This document shows, piece by piece, positions 8,146 to 17,533 of a stretch of 64,000 bases of DNA (position 1 is the first letter of the stretch; every line of letters starts with the position of its first letter). The stretch spans positions 1-64,000 of the forward strand of contig JAAYUD010000060.1 in the NCBI GenBank assembly GCA_012517855.1. Direction: 5' to 3'. The notes under the pieces were generated by a model. It was not told where the DNA came from and made no database searches. It was given only the letters and a program-made list of their open reading frames with translations. The stretch is from Bacteroidales bacterium. GTDB lineage: Bacteria; Bacteroidota; Bacteroidia; Bacteroidales; Bacteroidaceae. Position numbers and translations under genes: made by a program.

Positions 8146-10078
8146 CTCTGATAGGAATATAAAATCTGAAACATGCTCCTTTATCGTAATCCGGATCCAC
8201 CCAAATTTTACCACCTAAACGCTCTACTGCTATTTTACAGATAGAAAGTCCTAGCCCGAAACCTTGGGCATAAGCATTTAGTTTGGTAAAACGCTCGAAT
8301 ATGGTACCTCGCTTTTCGGGAGGTATTCCGCAACCGGTATCTTTCACAGCAAACAGCAGACGTTTCTTTTTGTTGTCTACATTGAACGATAGCATAATGC
8401 TTCCTCCTTTTGTGAATTTGTTTGCATTGGTCAGTAAGTTAATTAAAATTTGCTGCATGCACTTCATGTCAATTGGTGCAACATATTCTGTTAGTGGTGA
8501 TTCAAATATATATTCCAAGTTAGAAGGATGAGCCGTTTGCTCAGTAAGTAGGAGCGATTTACATAGTCCCACAATATCTTCATTTTCAAAATTGAATTTT
8601 ATGTAGTTTACTTCGAGTCTTGAAAGGTCCAATACATCGTTGATAAGATTCAATAAGAGGTTTGAATTTTGTTGGATGATTGTTTTAAACTCTTCTTTCT
8701 GATCATCCGGAATATCCGAAGTCGTGAGCAGATTGGTAAAACCTACGATTGCATTGAGTGGGGTTCGTATTTCGTGGCTCATATTGGCAACGAAAGCTTT
8801 TTCCAACTTGGCCGACTCTTCCGCTTTTTCTTTCGCTTCCATCAGTTCCTTTTGCGAAGTAAGAAGGGCATTCTTCAATGCATTTGTCTTGATAAGGAAA
8901 TAGATAAGAATTAAAATAATACCGGCTAGAATAATAAAAGCAATCGATATGCTGATCATTAGTTTCTCATACTTCTTCCAAAAGCTTTCTGGCTGATTGA
9001 TATATGTCGCATTCTTGGGCAATAGTTTAGTTTTAATATGATTTTGTGCTACTACCCGCGCATCGAAAAGGTAATTGAGCGGTAGTATGTTGATGTTCAC
9101 ATTGCCATGATTTTTCATATTGACATAGCGGTATGCATCATTTGCCAGATCTTTACCTGTATTGCGATAACAGGGCGTATAGCCTCCTATAGCCCAATTT
9201 CCCACTCCGATAGTAGATATAGAGAATACTGGCAATTTTGAATTTACATCTTTCATCAGATAGACGGTATTGTGTAAGAAGAATCCTTCATTTTTGTCCA
9301 TTCGCCAACTGCCCAATACCAATACTGTTTTGTCTCGTAACTTAGCCAATTGGCTTATCATCGAATAAACTGTATACTTGCGTCCGTCCAATGCCAGATA
9401 TTCGTATTCGGGATGTTTCTTTATTTCCTGATTAATGAAAGCATGCTGGCATATACCACCGCAACTATTGTCTGTGAGAAATGCTATCTTTTTTGTCTTT
9501 GGATATAATTGTTTGATGAGTTGAATATTCTTATCTATATTATATTCGTAAAGATACCCGCCCACGATATTAAATTGTTTGGCAAGATTCATGACGTCTT
9601 CGCACTTGATTTCGATATTTGCAGGATCAAACTTGCCGCTTGGGAACCTTAGCGTATTGCGACTGACCATTGCAACCATGATAGGTATATGAGGCAATTT
9701 GTGCGTGGGTTGAGATAAATATGCGGTAAATGCCTCTTGTCCCAAAAGAATGATAAGCGATGGTTTAGGTCGATATGAAATATATTTGTCCAAAATATCT
9801 TTCATCATTTGGCTCCATCTGGGTGATTCAGAGAGCGCCTTACAATTCATGTTTTCTATGATAATATCCCGATCACTTTCTTTCTTTTTGTATTCAGTAA
9901 AGAAACTAGATATATAGGATGACATGCTTTGTGCATCCGGATTGTATGAGCTAACGATAACAATGGGTGCTTTTTCGTTATTCTGTGCGCAAACATTGCT
10001 TGTTAGGAACAAGTACGATGATAATAGAAGGAACAATAATTTTGCATTGCACAAGTATGATGGATTTTTATGTTTCAT
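8111..10078 (-). CDS. Histidine kinase with periplasmic ABC-binding-like sensor
   Basis: A 655-residue membrane kinase. It has an N-terminal signal sequence ending near NVCAQ, then a periplasmic region (about 30-370) resembling ABC-transporter substrate-binding domains (IVIVSSYNPD, LIILLGQEAF, KKIAFLTDN). A transmembrane segment lies near 380-402, followed by a short coiled-coil linker, HisKA (FVANMSHEIRTPLNAI) and HATPase (NLLTNANKF, VKDTGCGIP, GFGLGLSIC). No response regulator is adjacent. The ligand is not predictable. It overlaps glycerate kinase tail to tail by 35 bases. Confidence 0.9.
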   Translation of the reverse strand: MKHKNPSYLCNAKLLFLLLSSYLFLTSNVCAQNNEKAPIVIVSSYNPDAQSMSSYISSFFTEYKKKESDRDIIIENMNCKALSESPRWSQMMKDILDKYISYRPKPSLIILLGQEAFTAYLSQPTHKLPHIPIMVAMVSRNTLRFPSGKFDPANIEIKCEDVMNLAKQFNIVGGYLYEYNIDKNIQLIKQLYPKTKKIAFLTDNSCGGICQHAFINQEIKKHPEYEYLALDGRKYTVYSMISQLAKLRDKTVLVLGSWRMDKNEGFFLHNTVYLMKDVNSKLPVFSISTIGVGNWAIGGYTPCYRNTGKDLANDAYRYVNMKNHGNVNINILPLNYLFDARVVAQNHIKTKLLPKNATYINQPESFWKKYEKLMISISIAFIILAGIILILIYFLIKTNALKNALLTSQKELMEAKEKAEESAKLEKAFVANMSHEIRTPLNAIVGFTNLLTTSDIPDDQKEEFKTIIQQNSNLLLNLINDVLDLSRLEVNYIKFNFENEDIVGLCKSLLLTEQTAHPSNLEYIFESPLTEYVAPIDMKCMQQILINLLTNANKFTKGGSIMLSFNVDNKKKRLLFAVKDTGCGIPPEKRGTIFERFTKLNAYAQGFGLGLSICKIAVERLGGKIWVDPDYDKGACFRFYIPIRAIGRDEVGKTS

Positions 10079-10187
10079 TCGTTTAAAATCGCTATTTAAT
10101 GAGGCAAAGATATGATTATATTTTATTTATTGGAAAGAATATACAAAGATTTTTATGTTGCTCCGGCATAAATTCACAGCTAACTGG

Positions 10188-11513
10188 TTAAGGGAACATT
10201 AAAGAAAAGGTTGTTAGGTGTTTGTCTGTATCACTTCGAAGTATGATATTGCCTCCGCTCAAACGCATAATCTGCTTGGCAAGCGATAGGCCGATGCCGC
10301 TTCCATCGGTTTTGGTAGTAAAGAAAGGTACAAATATATGCTCCATTTCTTCGATAGGGATAAGGGGGCCGTTATTGGATATATCTATAAACACAGATTC
10401 TTTGTTGTCACAATAGGATCTTATCCATATCATCCCGTTCGGTTGTTCAGCGCCAATGGCCTGAATTGCATTTTTTAATAAATTGAGTACCACCCTTGTG
10501 ATCAAATTTTCGTCAGCAAAAACTATTAAGTCGTTAGGCTCTACATCGATTGTTATTGAAATATTGGGCGATGGTATTTGGCACTCCATCAGTTCTTTCA
10601 TCCGCAGAGCGAAGCTCTTCACATAGAATAGGGAAGGAGAGGGCGTCGGGATATGTGTGAATTTGCGATAGTTCTCTACAAAATCTATCAATCCATTTCC
10701 CGTTTTATAGATAACATTTAATCCGTTACGAATGTCATTTTCTTTATCTCCGATCTTTGTCAACATCGTTTCAGTTAACGACGTAATGGGAGTTACGGCA
10801 TTCATTATCTCATGCGTCAATACACGTGTAAGCTTAATCCAAGAGTCCAATTCATTCTCGTCTAGTTCGCTGTTGATATCATTGATGGCTAGGATACGTA
10901 CGTTTATACCTTTCAATTGGGTTGCCGAAGCACGTATGGACAAATGGGTGATGCCGCGTTCGTTTGGAAATGATATTTGCTGTTTCTCGCCGGGTTTAAT
11001 GTTTTGTATGATGTTCTTTAGTCCTTTGTCTATCCGAAGTAGTTGTGCGGTATGAGTGAAAATAGAAAGTCCTAATAGATGCAGGGCTTCATGGTTGGTT
11101 TGGTATATATTGCCTTTTGCATCTACGACAATGATTCCCGTATCTACCGAATTGATGATGAGTTCGTAGTATTTTTCACGCTGTTGGGCTTCATTACGTG
11201 CTTGCCATAATATTTGAGTGATGCGATTGAGCGACTCATTGACCAAATAGTCGTCTTTTGAAATGTTTTCGGTAGCATACTTAAATGAATAATCGGAATT
11301 ATCGATAGCATCGAACATGAAAGCTATTTTTTTTATATTACGTCGATACTGGATGTAGATATTTCGGAACAAATATCCTTCTAAAAACAGACAGGCTATA
11401 AAGAAACTCCATAAGTGGTATACAGCCAGAAGCGTTATTCCGATTGTCAGAATAACACCGCCTGTCAAACTGATAATAATTTTAAAACGACCACTTATCA
11501 TTTTCTTCTTCAT
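10188..11513 (-). CDS. NtrY-like sensor histidine kinase
   Basis: A 441-residue kinase with two N-terminal transmembrane segments separated by almost no periplasmic loop (about 10-50), then a HAMP-like linker, a PAS domain (about 105-210, IINSVDTGIIVVD) and the transmitter. The H-box is LTHEIMNAVTP, the N-box NLLKNAIQAI, and the G-box GSGIGLSLAKQIM. Its start overlaps the stop of the upstream NtrC-type regulator by 4 bases (ATGA), so the pair is co-transcribed and probably cognate. Lack of a periplasmic domain suggests it senses a membrane or cytoplasmic signal. Confidence 0.9.
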   Translation of the reverse strand: MKKKMISGRFKIIISLTGGVILTIGITLLAVYHLWSFFIACLFLEGYLFRNIYIQYRRNIKKIAFMFDAIDNSDYSFKYATENISKDDYLVNESLNRITQILWQARNEAQQREKYYELIINSVDTGIIVVDAKGNIYQTNHEALHLLGLSIFTHTAQLLRIDKGLKNIIQNIKPGEKQQISFPNERGITHLSIRASATQLKGINVRILAINDINSELDENELDSWIKLTRVLTHEIMNAVTPITSLTETMLTKIGDKENDIRNGLNVIYKTGNGLIDFVENYRKFTHIPTPSPSLFYVKSFALRMKELMECQIPSPNISITIDVEPNDLIVFADENLITRVVLNLLKNAIQAIGAEQPNGMIWIRSYCDNKESVFIDISNNGPLIPIEEMEHIFVPFFTTKTDGSGIGLSLAKQIMRLSGGNIILRSDTDKHLTTFSLMFP

Positions 11514-12850
11514 ATTCCGTACTTCTTTATTTTATTATATAAGGTCTGTCTCGAAATACCCAGTTGGGTGGCAACCAATGACAAATTGCCCTCAAATTTA
11601 TCAATCGTATTGCGTATGAGTTGGCATTCCATATCTTCGAGCGTAGTGATCTCGGTTGTCGGTCTGTCTTGTTTAGGCTGCCTACAGTCTATTTCGTTGG
11701 CCGAAATATGTCTGTTTTCGTTGATAATCACTGTTTTCTCTATCGTATGTTCCAATTCGCGTATATTACCGTACCATGATTGTTCCTTCAATTTGGTTTG
11801 CGCATCGGGCTGCAATGTCAATGCGGGCTTTCCATAAATGTCGGCATATTTTGCCAGAAAAATATCGGCAAGGGGTACGATGTCTTCACGTCTTTCTCTC
11901 AATGCCGGTATGTGTACCTGAATGGTGTTGATACGATACAATAGGTCTTCACGAAACAGCTCTTTGTCGACCATCTCTTGCAGATTGCGGTTCGTAGCAC
12001 ATATTAGTCTTACATTTATGGGGATAGGCTCGTTGCTTCCTACTCTGACAATTCTGCGGTTTTGCAAAGCTGTCAGTAACTTCGCTTGCAGATGATATGA
12101 CAAGTTTCCGATCTCATCGAGAAAAAGAGTACCATTCTCCGCCATTTCGAATTTCCCTGCACGATCTGTGTGCGCATCGGTAAAGGCACCTTTGGTATGT
12201 CCGAAGAGTTCGCTTTCGAATAAGGTTTCGGTAATAGCTCCCATATCTATAGGTACCATTGGTCCGCTTTCTCTGTTGGATAGACGATGTATTTCGTTGG
12301 CAAGCATTTCTTTGCCTGTACCATTCTCTCCGGTTATTAAAATATTGGCATCTGTTTTAGAAACCTTTTCTATTAGCGAGCGAAGTTGTTTCATGCCTTC
12401 GCTTTCGCCCCAAAACATTTTATGACGGTTGTCGGTCGTTTCTGTTTTGTTTGTTTTAGGATGCCTTGTCTGATTATAAGCCATCAAAAGTGTTTCTACA
12501 ATTTTGGCATTATTCCACGGTTTTACGATAAAATCGGAGGCACCTTCTTTGATACCTTTCACTGCAAGTTCAATATCGGCATAAGCCGTAAATAGTACAA
12601 CCTGCGTTTCTGGCCTTATGTTTTTTATTTGTTGAAGCCAAAAGAGGCCTTCGTTTCCACTATTGATGCCACTGGTAAAATTCATATCAAGCAATACTAC
12701 ATCCGGAGTATGTTCTCGAAACGTGGCAGGGATAAGATTGGGATTTGAGAGTGTGAAAATATTCTTAAACGTATTTTCGAGCAGCATCTGTACCGCAGTT
12801 AAAATGTTGCGGTTGTCATCGACAATTAAAAGTGTACCTTGTTTTGACAT
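11510..12850 (-). CDS. Sigma-54 activating NtrC-family response regulator
   Basis: A 446-residue regulator: receiver (1 to about 120; D11, D12 and phosphoacceptor D55 in VVLLDMNF), AAA+ sigma-54 activation domain (about 150-370; Walker A GENGTGKE, FLDEIGNLS), and a C-terminal Fis-type helix-turn-helix (ATQLGISRQTLYNKIKKYGI). The sigma-54 contact loop reads GAFTDA instead of the textbook GAFTGA. It is the first gene of the operon with the NtrY-like kinase, and a perfect inverted repeat sits 60 bases upstream of its start. Target genes are not evident in this window. Confidence 0.93.
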   Translation of the reverse strand: MSKQGTLLIVDDNRNILTAVQMLLENTFKNIFTLSNPNLIPATFREHTPDVVLLDMNFTSGINSGNEGLFWLQQIKNIRPETQVVLFTAYADIELAVKGIKEGASDFIVKPWNNAKIVETLLMAYNQTRHPKTNKTETTDNRHKMFWGESEGMKQLRSLIEKVSKTDANILITGENGTGKEMLANEIHRLSNRESGPMVPIDMGAITETLFESELFGHTKGAFTDAHTDRAGKFEMAENGTLFLDEIGNLSYHLQAKLLTALQNRRIVRVGSNEPIPINVRLICATNRNLQEMVDKELFREDLLYRINTIQVHIPALRERREDIVPLADIFLAKYADIYGKPALTLQPDAQTKLKEQSWYGNIRELEHTIEKTVIINENRHISANEIDCRQPKQDRPTTEITTLEDMECQLIRNTIDKFEGNLSLVATQLGISRQTLYNKIKKYGI

Positions 12851-12909
12851 ATATGAGGATAATGATATGATGTAGCAAAAATAGTTTATTTCTTTTTTAT
12901 TTCCTAACC

Positions 12910-12930
12910 AGTGTCCAACTATTGGACACT
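12910..12930. promoter_or_regulatory. Inverted repeat, candidate NtrC-type operator
   Basis: AGTGTCCAA (12910-12918) and TTGGACACT (12922-12930) are perfect reverse complements separated by CTA. The site is 60 bases upstream of the start codon of the Fis-domain regulator, and just upstream of the -7 box on that strand. Length and symmetry fit binding by a Fis-type HTH dimer, so autoregulation is a reasonable inference. No other copy was noticed in the window, and no convincing sigma-54 -24/-12 element was found beside it. Confidence 0.5.
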
Positions 12931-13140
12931 ATTAATGTCTAAAATTTATGTCTAGCTTGAAGAGGGAGAATCTCTGCCGCATAAGTTGTTGCTTAAGCAT
13001 CAGTGTTGAAAGGGTTATTGCTTAAAATAGCGACAAGAGGGATGTACCTACTCATGAACCGAATGTTATAGAAACAAGATACCATACTTATTGGCTTCAC
13101 ATAAGGATGTTTTCCATAAAACAATAAACACTTACAAGCG

Positions 13141-13228
13141 TCTCACAGCTGTGATACAGATGTCTCACAATTGTGATACAACTGTCGCACAAGAGTGATA
13201 CAAGTGTCTCACAACTGTGATACAACAA
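13141..13228. repeat. Four tandem 22-bp units, palindromic core
   Basis: Four contiguous units of exactly 22 bp begin at 13141, 13163, 13185 and 13207. Units 1, 2 and 4 start with TCTCACA and continue with TGTGATACA around a variable dinucleotide (GC, AT, AC). Unit 3 is degenerate (TCGCACAAGAGTGATACA). The core TCACA-N2-TGTGA is palindromic while the linker is directional. The array lies between the gcvP terminator and the NtrC-type promoter region. Confidence 0.85.
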
Positions 13229-13271
13229 CATAAACAGTATGTTATTCTGAAATCAATTGTTTGGATTCTGT

Positions 13272-13310
13272 AATACAAAAAAAAGTGTGCCTCGGATGAA
13301 GCACACTTTT
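13272..13310 (-). terminator. gcvP operon terminator
   Basis: Read on the minus strand, AAAAGTGTGC and GCACACTTTT (13281-13290 and 13301-13310) form a 10-bp stem with a 10-base loop, followed by a run of T. It lies 22 bases past the gcvP stop. Confidence 0.85.
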
Positions 13311-13331
13311 ATAGAATATGATTAACGTCTT

Positions 13332-16187
13332 TTATTCGAACTTGCCATACATTGTAGGCAATAGATGACGATCGCCAAGCGTATTGTCCACACGTGCAAC
13401 GTTTATCCAAAACTTGTTATCGCGAACACTTTCGATAGGATATGCTGCTTTTTCTCTGCCATAAGAGTGTGACCAATTGTCACTGACAATTTCGTATTCG
13501 GGATGAGGTGCATTAAGTAGCACGTTGTCTTCTTTGTCGGCCACACCGTTTTTCACTTCTTCTATTTCGGCATAAATGGTTTCCATCACTTTCACAAAGT
13601 TATCGAGTTCCGATAGACTTTCGCTTTCGGTGGGCTCTACCATTAAAGTGCCATGAACAGGGAAAGATAGAGTAGGGGCATGGTAGCCGTAATCCATCAG
13701 ACGTTTGGCAATATCATTCTCCGATATACCGGTTTCTTTTGCTATATTGCGGCATTCCAGAATCATCTCATGACCTACAAAACCGTTTACTCCACGATAA
13801 ACGATGCCATAAGTATCTTGCAGGCAAGCTGCCAAATAATTGGCATTGAGTATTGCTGCTTTTGTAGCAAACGTAAGACCTTCGATTCCCATCATGCAAA
13901 TATAACCGTATGCAATAGGCAGAATACCGGCACTACCGAATGGTGCAGATGATACTTCATTGTCTGAAGAGCCAAACAAATCGTGTCCAGGGAGGAATGG
14001 AAGCAAGTGTGGGGCAACACAAACAGGGCCTACTCCAGGACCGCCACCACCATGAGGAGAGGAGAATGTCTTGTGTAGGTTGAGGTGACATACATCGGCA
14101 CCGATGGTTCCGGGATTGGTAATGCCTAATTGGGCATTCATGTTGGCACCATCCATATATACTTGAGCACCACAGGCATGAATAATTTCACATATTTCTT
14201 TGATATCTGTTTCGAAGATACCATGGGTCGATGGATATGTGATCATTAAAGCTGCCAATTCTTCTTTGTTTTCTTCGGTTTTCTTTCGTAGATCGTCCAT
14301 ATCTACATTGCCATGATCGTCGCATGCACATATCACGGGAGTGAAACCTGCTTGAACAGACGATGCCGGATTAGTGCCGTGGGCAGATGCCGGTATAAGG
14401 ACTTTGTGACGATTGCCTTGACCGATGCTTTCGAGATAAGAACGAATAATGCGGAGCCCCGTATATTCGCCTGCTGCTCCCGAATTGGGCTGAAATGTTA
14501 CACCTGCAAAGCCTGTGAGAACTTCTAGCTGATGAGTCAAATTGTCGATGAGTTCTTTGTAGCCTTTAGCTTGATCTTCGGGCACTAATGGGTGGATACT
14601 CATGAACTCCGGACAACTTAATGGAATCATTGTAGATGCCGGATTCAACTTCATTGTACAAGAACCGAGTGAGATCATCGAATGAGTCAAACTGATATCT
14701 TTTCTGTCAAGGCGTTTGATGAAACGCATCATCTCGGTCTCTGTGTGGTATTTGCAGAATACTTCGTGAGTAAGATAGGAAGATGTGCGGCGCAATGTCT
14801 CGGGAATGTTATATTGTTCGCTGAACGGACATTTTCCCTCTTCTTTGATTTGTTTGCCGGCTGCTACTTCAAATACATGGAGCAGTTGATGTACTTTCTC
14901 GGCATTGGTCGTTTCGTCAATGCTATATCCTACATCACCATTCTTGTAGTAATGTAAATTGATTTTGTTTTCGAGAGCTACGGTGCGAATGAACTCTGTC
15001 GTAATAGATTCGGGCAAAGCAATACGAACGGTGTCGAACCAACTATTATTTCGGGTAGTGTAGCCGATAGATTGGAGCGATTGAGTTAATGTTGTTGTGA
15101 TGGCTGCTATACGAGTTGCAATTTCTCGAATACCTTCTTGTCCATGGTAAACGGTATAAAAGCCCGCCATGATGGCCAATAGCGCTTGAGCCGTACAGAT
15201 GTTGGATGTTGCTTTCTCGCGTTTAATATGTTGTTCGCGTGTCTGCAATGCCATGCGGAAACAAAGTTTACCATACTTGTCTTTGGACCAACCGATAATA
15301 CGGCCCGGCATATTGCGTTTATATTCATCGCGCGTTGCAAAGTAAGCGGCCGAAGGTCCACCATAGAACATGGGTACACCCAAACGTTGGGTACTACCAA
15401 ACACAATATCGGCATCCCATTCTCCCGGAGGAGTAATCAAAGCTAAACTCAAGATATCGGCATCTACTGCAACTTTGCATCCACTTTCGTGAGCCTTCTG
15501 GACAAACTCGCGATAATCTTCTACACTACCGTCTGCATTGGGGTATTGTACAATACAACCGAATACATCGGGAGTAAAATTGAAGTCTTTGTAGTTTCCG
15601 ATGCGAATTTCGATCTCTTGAGGATAAGCACGAGTTTTCATCACAGCTAGTGTCTCCGGAAATACTTTTTCATCGACAAATAATACATTAGCTTCACTCT
15701 TTTGTTTGTCGCGTGGGCGAAGGCCGTGCATCATAGTCATTGCTTCGGCTGCTGCCGTACCTTCGTCAAGTAACGAACAGTTTGCCAACGGCATACCCGT
15801 CAGATCGCAAATAGCTGTTTGAAAAACGAGTAAGGCTTCAAGACGACCTTGCGAAACTTCCGTTTGATAAGGCGTATAAGATGTATACCATACCGGATTC
15901 TCAAAAACGTTGCGCTGAATAACCGCCGGCGTTATGGTGTTGTACCATCCTTCGCCGATATAACTGTCGTAAATCTTGTTTTTGGAAGCTAACGAGGCAA
16001 TATGTTCTGCGAACTCATGTTCTGTCATTGCAGGATCCAGTGTCAGTGGAGCCTTTAAACGAATATTGGCAGGGATAGTTTTGTCTATCAGTTCGTCGAT
16101 AGAACTTACACCTACCTTTTTTACCATTTTATTGATATCACTTTCGTTGATACCAACATGACGATTTTGTAATAAATCTTTTTTCAT
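13332..16187 (-). CDS. gcvP: Glycine dehydrogenase (decarboxylating), P-protein
   Basis: The PLP-dependent P-protein of the glycine cleavage system decarboxylates glycine and passes the aminomethyl group to the lipoyl H-protein. At 951 residues it is the fused single-chain form (N- and C-halves together). The PLP lysine is in NLHKTFSSPHGGGGPG near residue 695, preceded by SAHGTNPASS and followed by the glycine-rich GGPGVGP. It starts 20 bases after the MBL hydrolase gene and is last in a leftward operon. gcvT, gcvH and lpd are not in this window. Confidence 0.97.
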   Translation of the reverse strand: MKKDLLQNRHVGINESDINKMVKKVGVSSIDELIDKTIPANIRLKAPLTLDPAMTEHEFAEHIASLASKNKIYDSYIGEGWYNTITPAVIQRNVFENPVWYTSYTPYQTEVSQGRLEALLVFQTAICDLTGMPLANCSLLDEGTAAAEAMTMMHGLRPRDKQKSEANVLFVDEKVFPETLAVMKTRAYPQEIEIRIGNYKDFNFTPDVFGCIVQYPNADGSVEDYREFVQKAHESGCKVAVDADILSLALITPPGEWDADIVFGSTQRLGVPMFYGGPSAAYFATRDEYKRNMPGRIIGWSKDKYGKLCFRMALQTREQHIKREKATSNICTAQALLAIMAGFYTVYHGQEGIREIATRIAAITTTLTQSLQSIGYTTRNNSWFDTVRIALPESITTEFIRTVALENKINLHYYKNGDVGYSIDETTNAEKVHQLLHVFEVAAGKQIKEEGKCPFSEQYNIPETLRRTSSYLTHEVFCKYHTETEMMRFIKRLDRKDISLTHSMISLGSCTMKLNPASTMIPLSCPEFMSIHPLVPEDQAKGYKELIDNLTHQLEVLTGFAGVTFQPNSGAAGEYTGLRIIRSYLESIGQGNRHKVLIPASAHGTNPASSVQAGFTPVICACDDHGNVDMDDLRKKTEENKEELAALMITYPSTHGIFETDIKEICEIIHACGAQVYMDGANMNAQLGITNPGTIGADVCHLNLHKTFSSPHGGGGPGVGPVCVAPHLLPFLPGHDLFGSSDNEVSSAPFGSAGILPIAYGYICMMGIEGLTFATKAAILNANYLAACLQDTYGIVYRGVNGFVGHEMILECRNIAKETGISENDIAKRLMDYGYHAPTLSFPVHGTLMVEPTESESLSELDNFVKVMETIYAEIEEVKNGVADKEDNVLLNAPHPEYEIVSDNWSHSYGREKAAYPIESVRDNKFWINVARVDNTLGDRHLLPTMYGKFE

Positions 16188-16207
16188 AGGTAAGGAACTA
16201 AGAATAT

Positions 16208-16867
16208 TTAATAATTTGTTGAATTTCTAAAGAACGGATTCTCGGCTTTTTCAATTCCGATAGTTGTTGGAGCACCGTGCCCCGGATATACAATGGTATC
16301 ATTGGAAACGACAAAAAGTTTGTTTTGTATATTTTCAATAAGTTCATCGAAGTTACCTCCCGTTAAATCGGCTCGTCCAACGCTTCCTTGGAAGAGAACA
16401 TCACCGGAAAACATACATTTGTGTAGTTTGCTATAAAAAACAAGTCCACCAGGAGAGTGACCCGGAACCAGTAAACACGTTAATTCCGTATTTCCAAATT
16501 TAATAACATCACCTTCCTGAAGATAAGTTCCAATATGAATGGGGTCGTCTTTGTATTCCAATCCTAAAGACCGACTTTGTCCGGGCATTGACTCCAGCCA
16601 AAACTCGTCGGCTTTATTCGCTTCTGTTTGCACGTTGAATTCTCTTTCTACAAATGCGTTACCCAATACATGATCAGGGTGTAAATGCGTATTCAGCAAG
16701 TGTTTCAAATGCAAATTATTATTAATAATAAAGTCCTTCAAAGCCTGCTTCTCTGAATTGTAGTAACATCCCGGGTCAATCACAACGGCGTCATTCGTTT
16801 CGTCCCACAATATATAGCAATTGACAGGAAGAGGATTGAATTCGAATTTCTTTATCTTCATTTTCAT
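16208..16867 (-). CDS. MBL-fold metallo-hydrolase, glyoxalase II-like
   Basis: A 219-residue protein with the metallo-beta-lactamase signature THLHPDHVLG near residue 61, then PGHSPGG, FSGDVLF and YPGHG, which supply the usual binuclear metal ligands. It resembles short hydroxyacylglutathione hydrolase-like proteins, whose true substrates are mostly unknown. It lies 14 bases after rsmG and 20 bases before gcvP. A second ATG two codons in (16861) is an equally good start. Confidence 0.88.
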   Translation of the reverse strand: MKMKIKKFEFNPLPVNCYILWDETNDAVVIDPGCYYNSEKQALKDFIINNNLHLKHLLNTHLHPDHVLGNAFVEREFNVQTEANKADEFWLESMPGQSRSLGLEYKDDPIHIGTYLQEGDVIKFGNTELTCLLVPGHSPGGLVFYSKLHKCMFSGDVLFQGSVGRADLTGGNFDELIENIQNKLFVVSNDTIVYPGHGAPTTIGIEKAENPFFRNSTNY

Positions 16868-16881
16868 ATTTATATATAGTA

Positions 16882-17517
16882 TTACTTTTTACTTTTATTG
16901 ATCACTACATGTACTACCTTTTTTGTTTCGAAAAACTCTTCTTCAAAAATATCTGATAAGTTGAAGACTGTAGTAAGGTTGTTAAATGATTTTATTTCTT
17001 CGTCCAAATCACCGCCTTTTAAGCAAATAATTCCATTGGGTAAAGCATTGCGTTGCTCAGGAGAAATGTTTTTTCTCACAATCTTGATTAAACTATCTAA
17101 ACGCATAACGGCTCTGCTGATTACAAAATCATACAAGGCTTTCTCTTGTTCGGCGCGTTCGTGGCAAAACGAGATATTCTTTAATCCGATAGCCGCAGCG
17201 ACTTCTGTTGCTACTTGTATCTTTTTGCCGATACTGTCTATCAAATGGAATTTGACATTTGGGAAAAGTATAGCCAACGGAATGCCGGGGAAGCCTCCAC
17301 CTGTTCCTACATCGAGTACACTAGAATGATCTTTAAAACTGATGATTTTGGCTATACCTAGCGAGTGAAGTATATGCCGTTCATAAATATTCTCTATATC
17401 TTTGCGAGAAATAACGTTGATTTTAGTATTCCAATCGGCATACAATTCTCCTAATCGGGAAAATTGTTGCTTTTGAGTATCAGACAGGTTGGGGAAGTAT
17501 TTGTTGATAATATCCAT
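16882..17517 (-). CDS. rsmG: 16S rRNA (guanine527-N7) methyltransferase
   Basis: A 211-residue RsmG (GidB) protein that methylates 16S rRNA. Visible family features are the N-terminal FSRLGELYADWNTKINVISRK-type helix with YERHILHSL, and the SAM-binding loop VLDVGTGGGFPGIPLA, then FHLIDSIGKK. It lies between the lipoprotein gene (16-base gap) and the MBL hydrolase gene (14-base gap) in a leftward operon. Confidence 0.95.
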   Translation of the reverse strand: MDIINKYFPNLSDTQKQQFSRLGELYADWNTKINVISRKDIENIYERHILHSLGIAKIISFKDHSSVLDVGTGGGFPGIPLAILFPNVKFHLIDSIGKKIQVATEVAAAIGLKNISFCHERAEQEKALYDFVISRAVMRLDSLIKIVRKNISPEQRNALPNGIICLKGGDLDEEIKSFNNLTTVFNLSDIFEEEFFETKKVVHVVINKSKK

Positions 17518-17533
17518 ATTAAATAGTTTTGAA

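Larger units (their letters stand above)
12851..13331. other. Intergenic region with operator, repeat array and terminator
   Basis: No gene was found. From left to right it holds a minus-strand -7 box TATTTTTG (12876-12883) for the NtrC-type gene, a perfect inverted repeat (12910-12930), about 200 bases without recognisable structure, a four-unit 22-bp repeat array (13141-13228) and the gcvP terminator (13281-13310). Confidence 0.6.

Noticed and set aside
13141-13228. CRISPR array
   Set aside because: Units are contiguous 22-bp repeats without unique spacers, and no cas genes are in the window.
13141-13228. CRP-type operator array
   Set aside because: The half-site order is inverted (TCACA-N2-TGTGA instead of TGTGA-N6-TCACA), and spacing between TGTGA and the next TCACA is 10, not 6.
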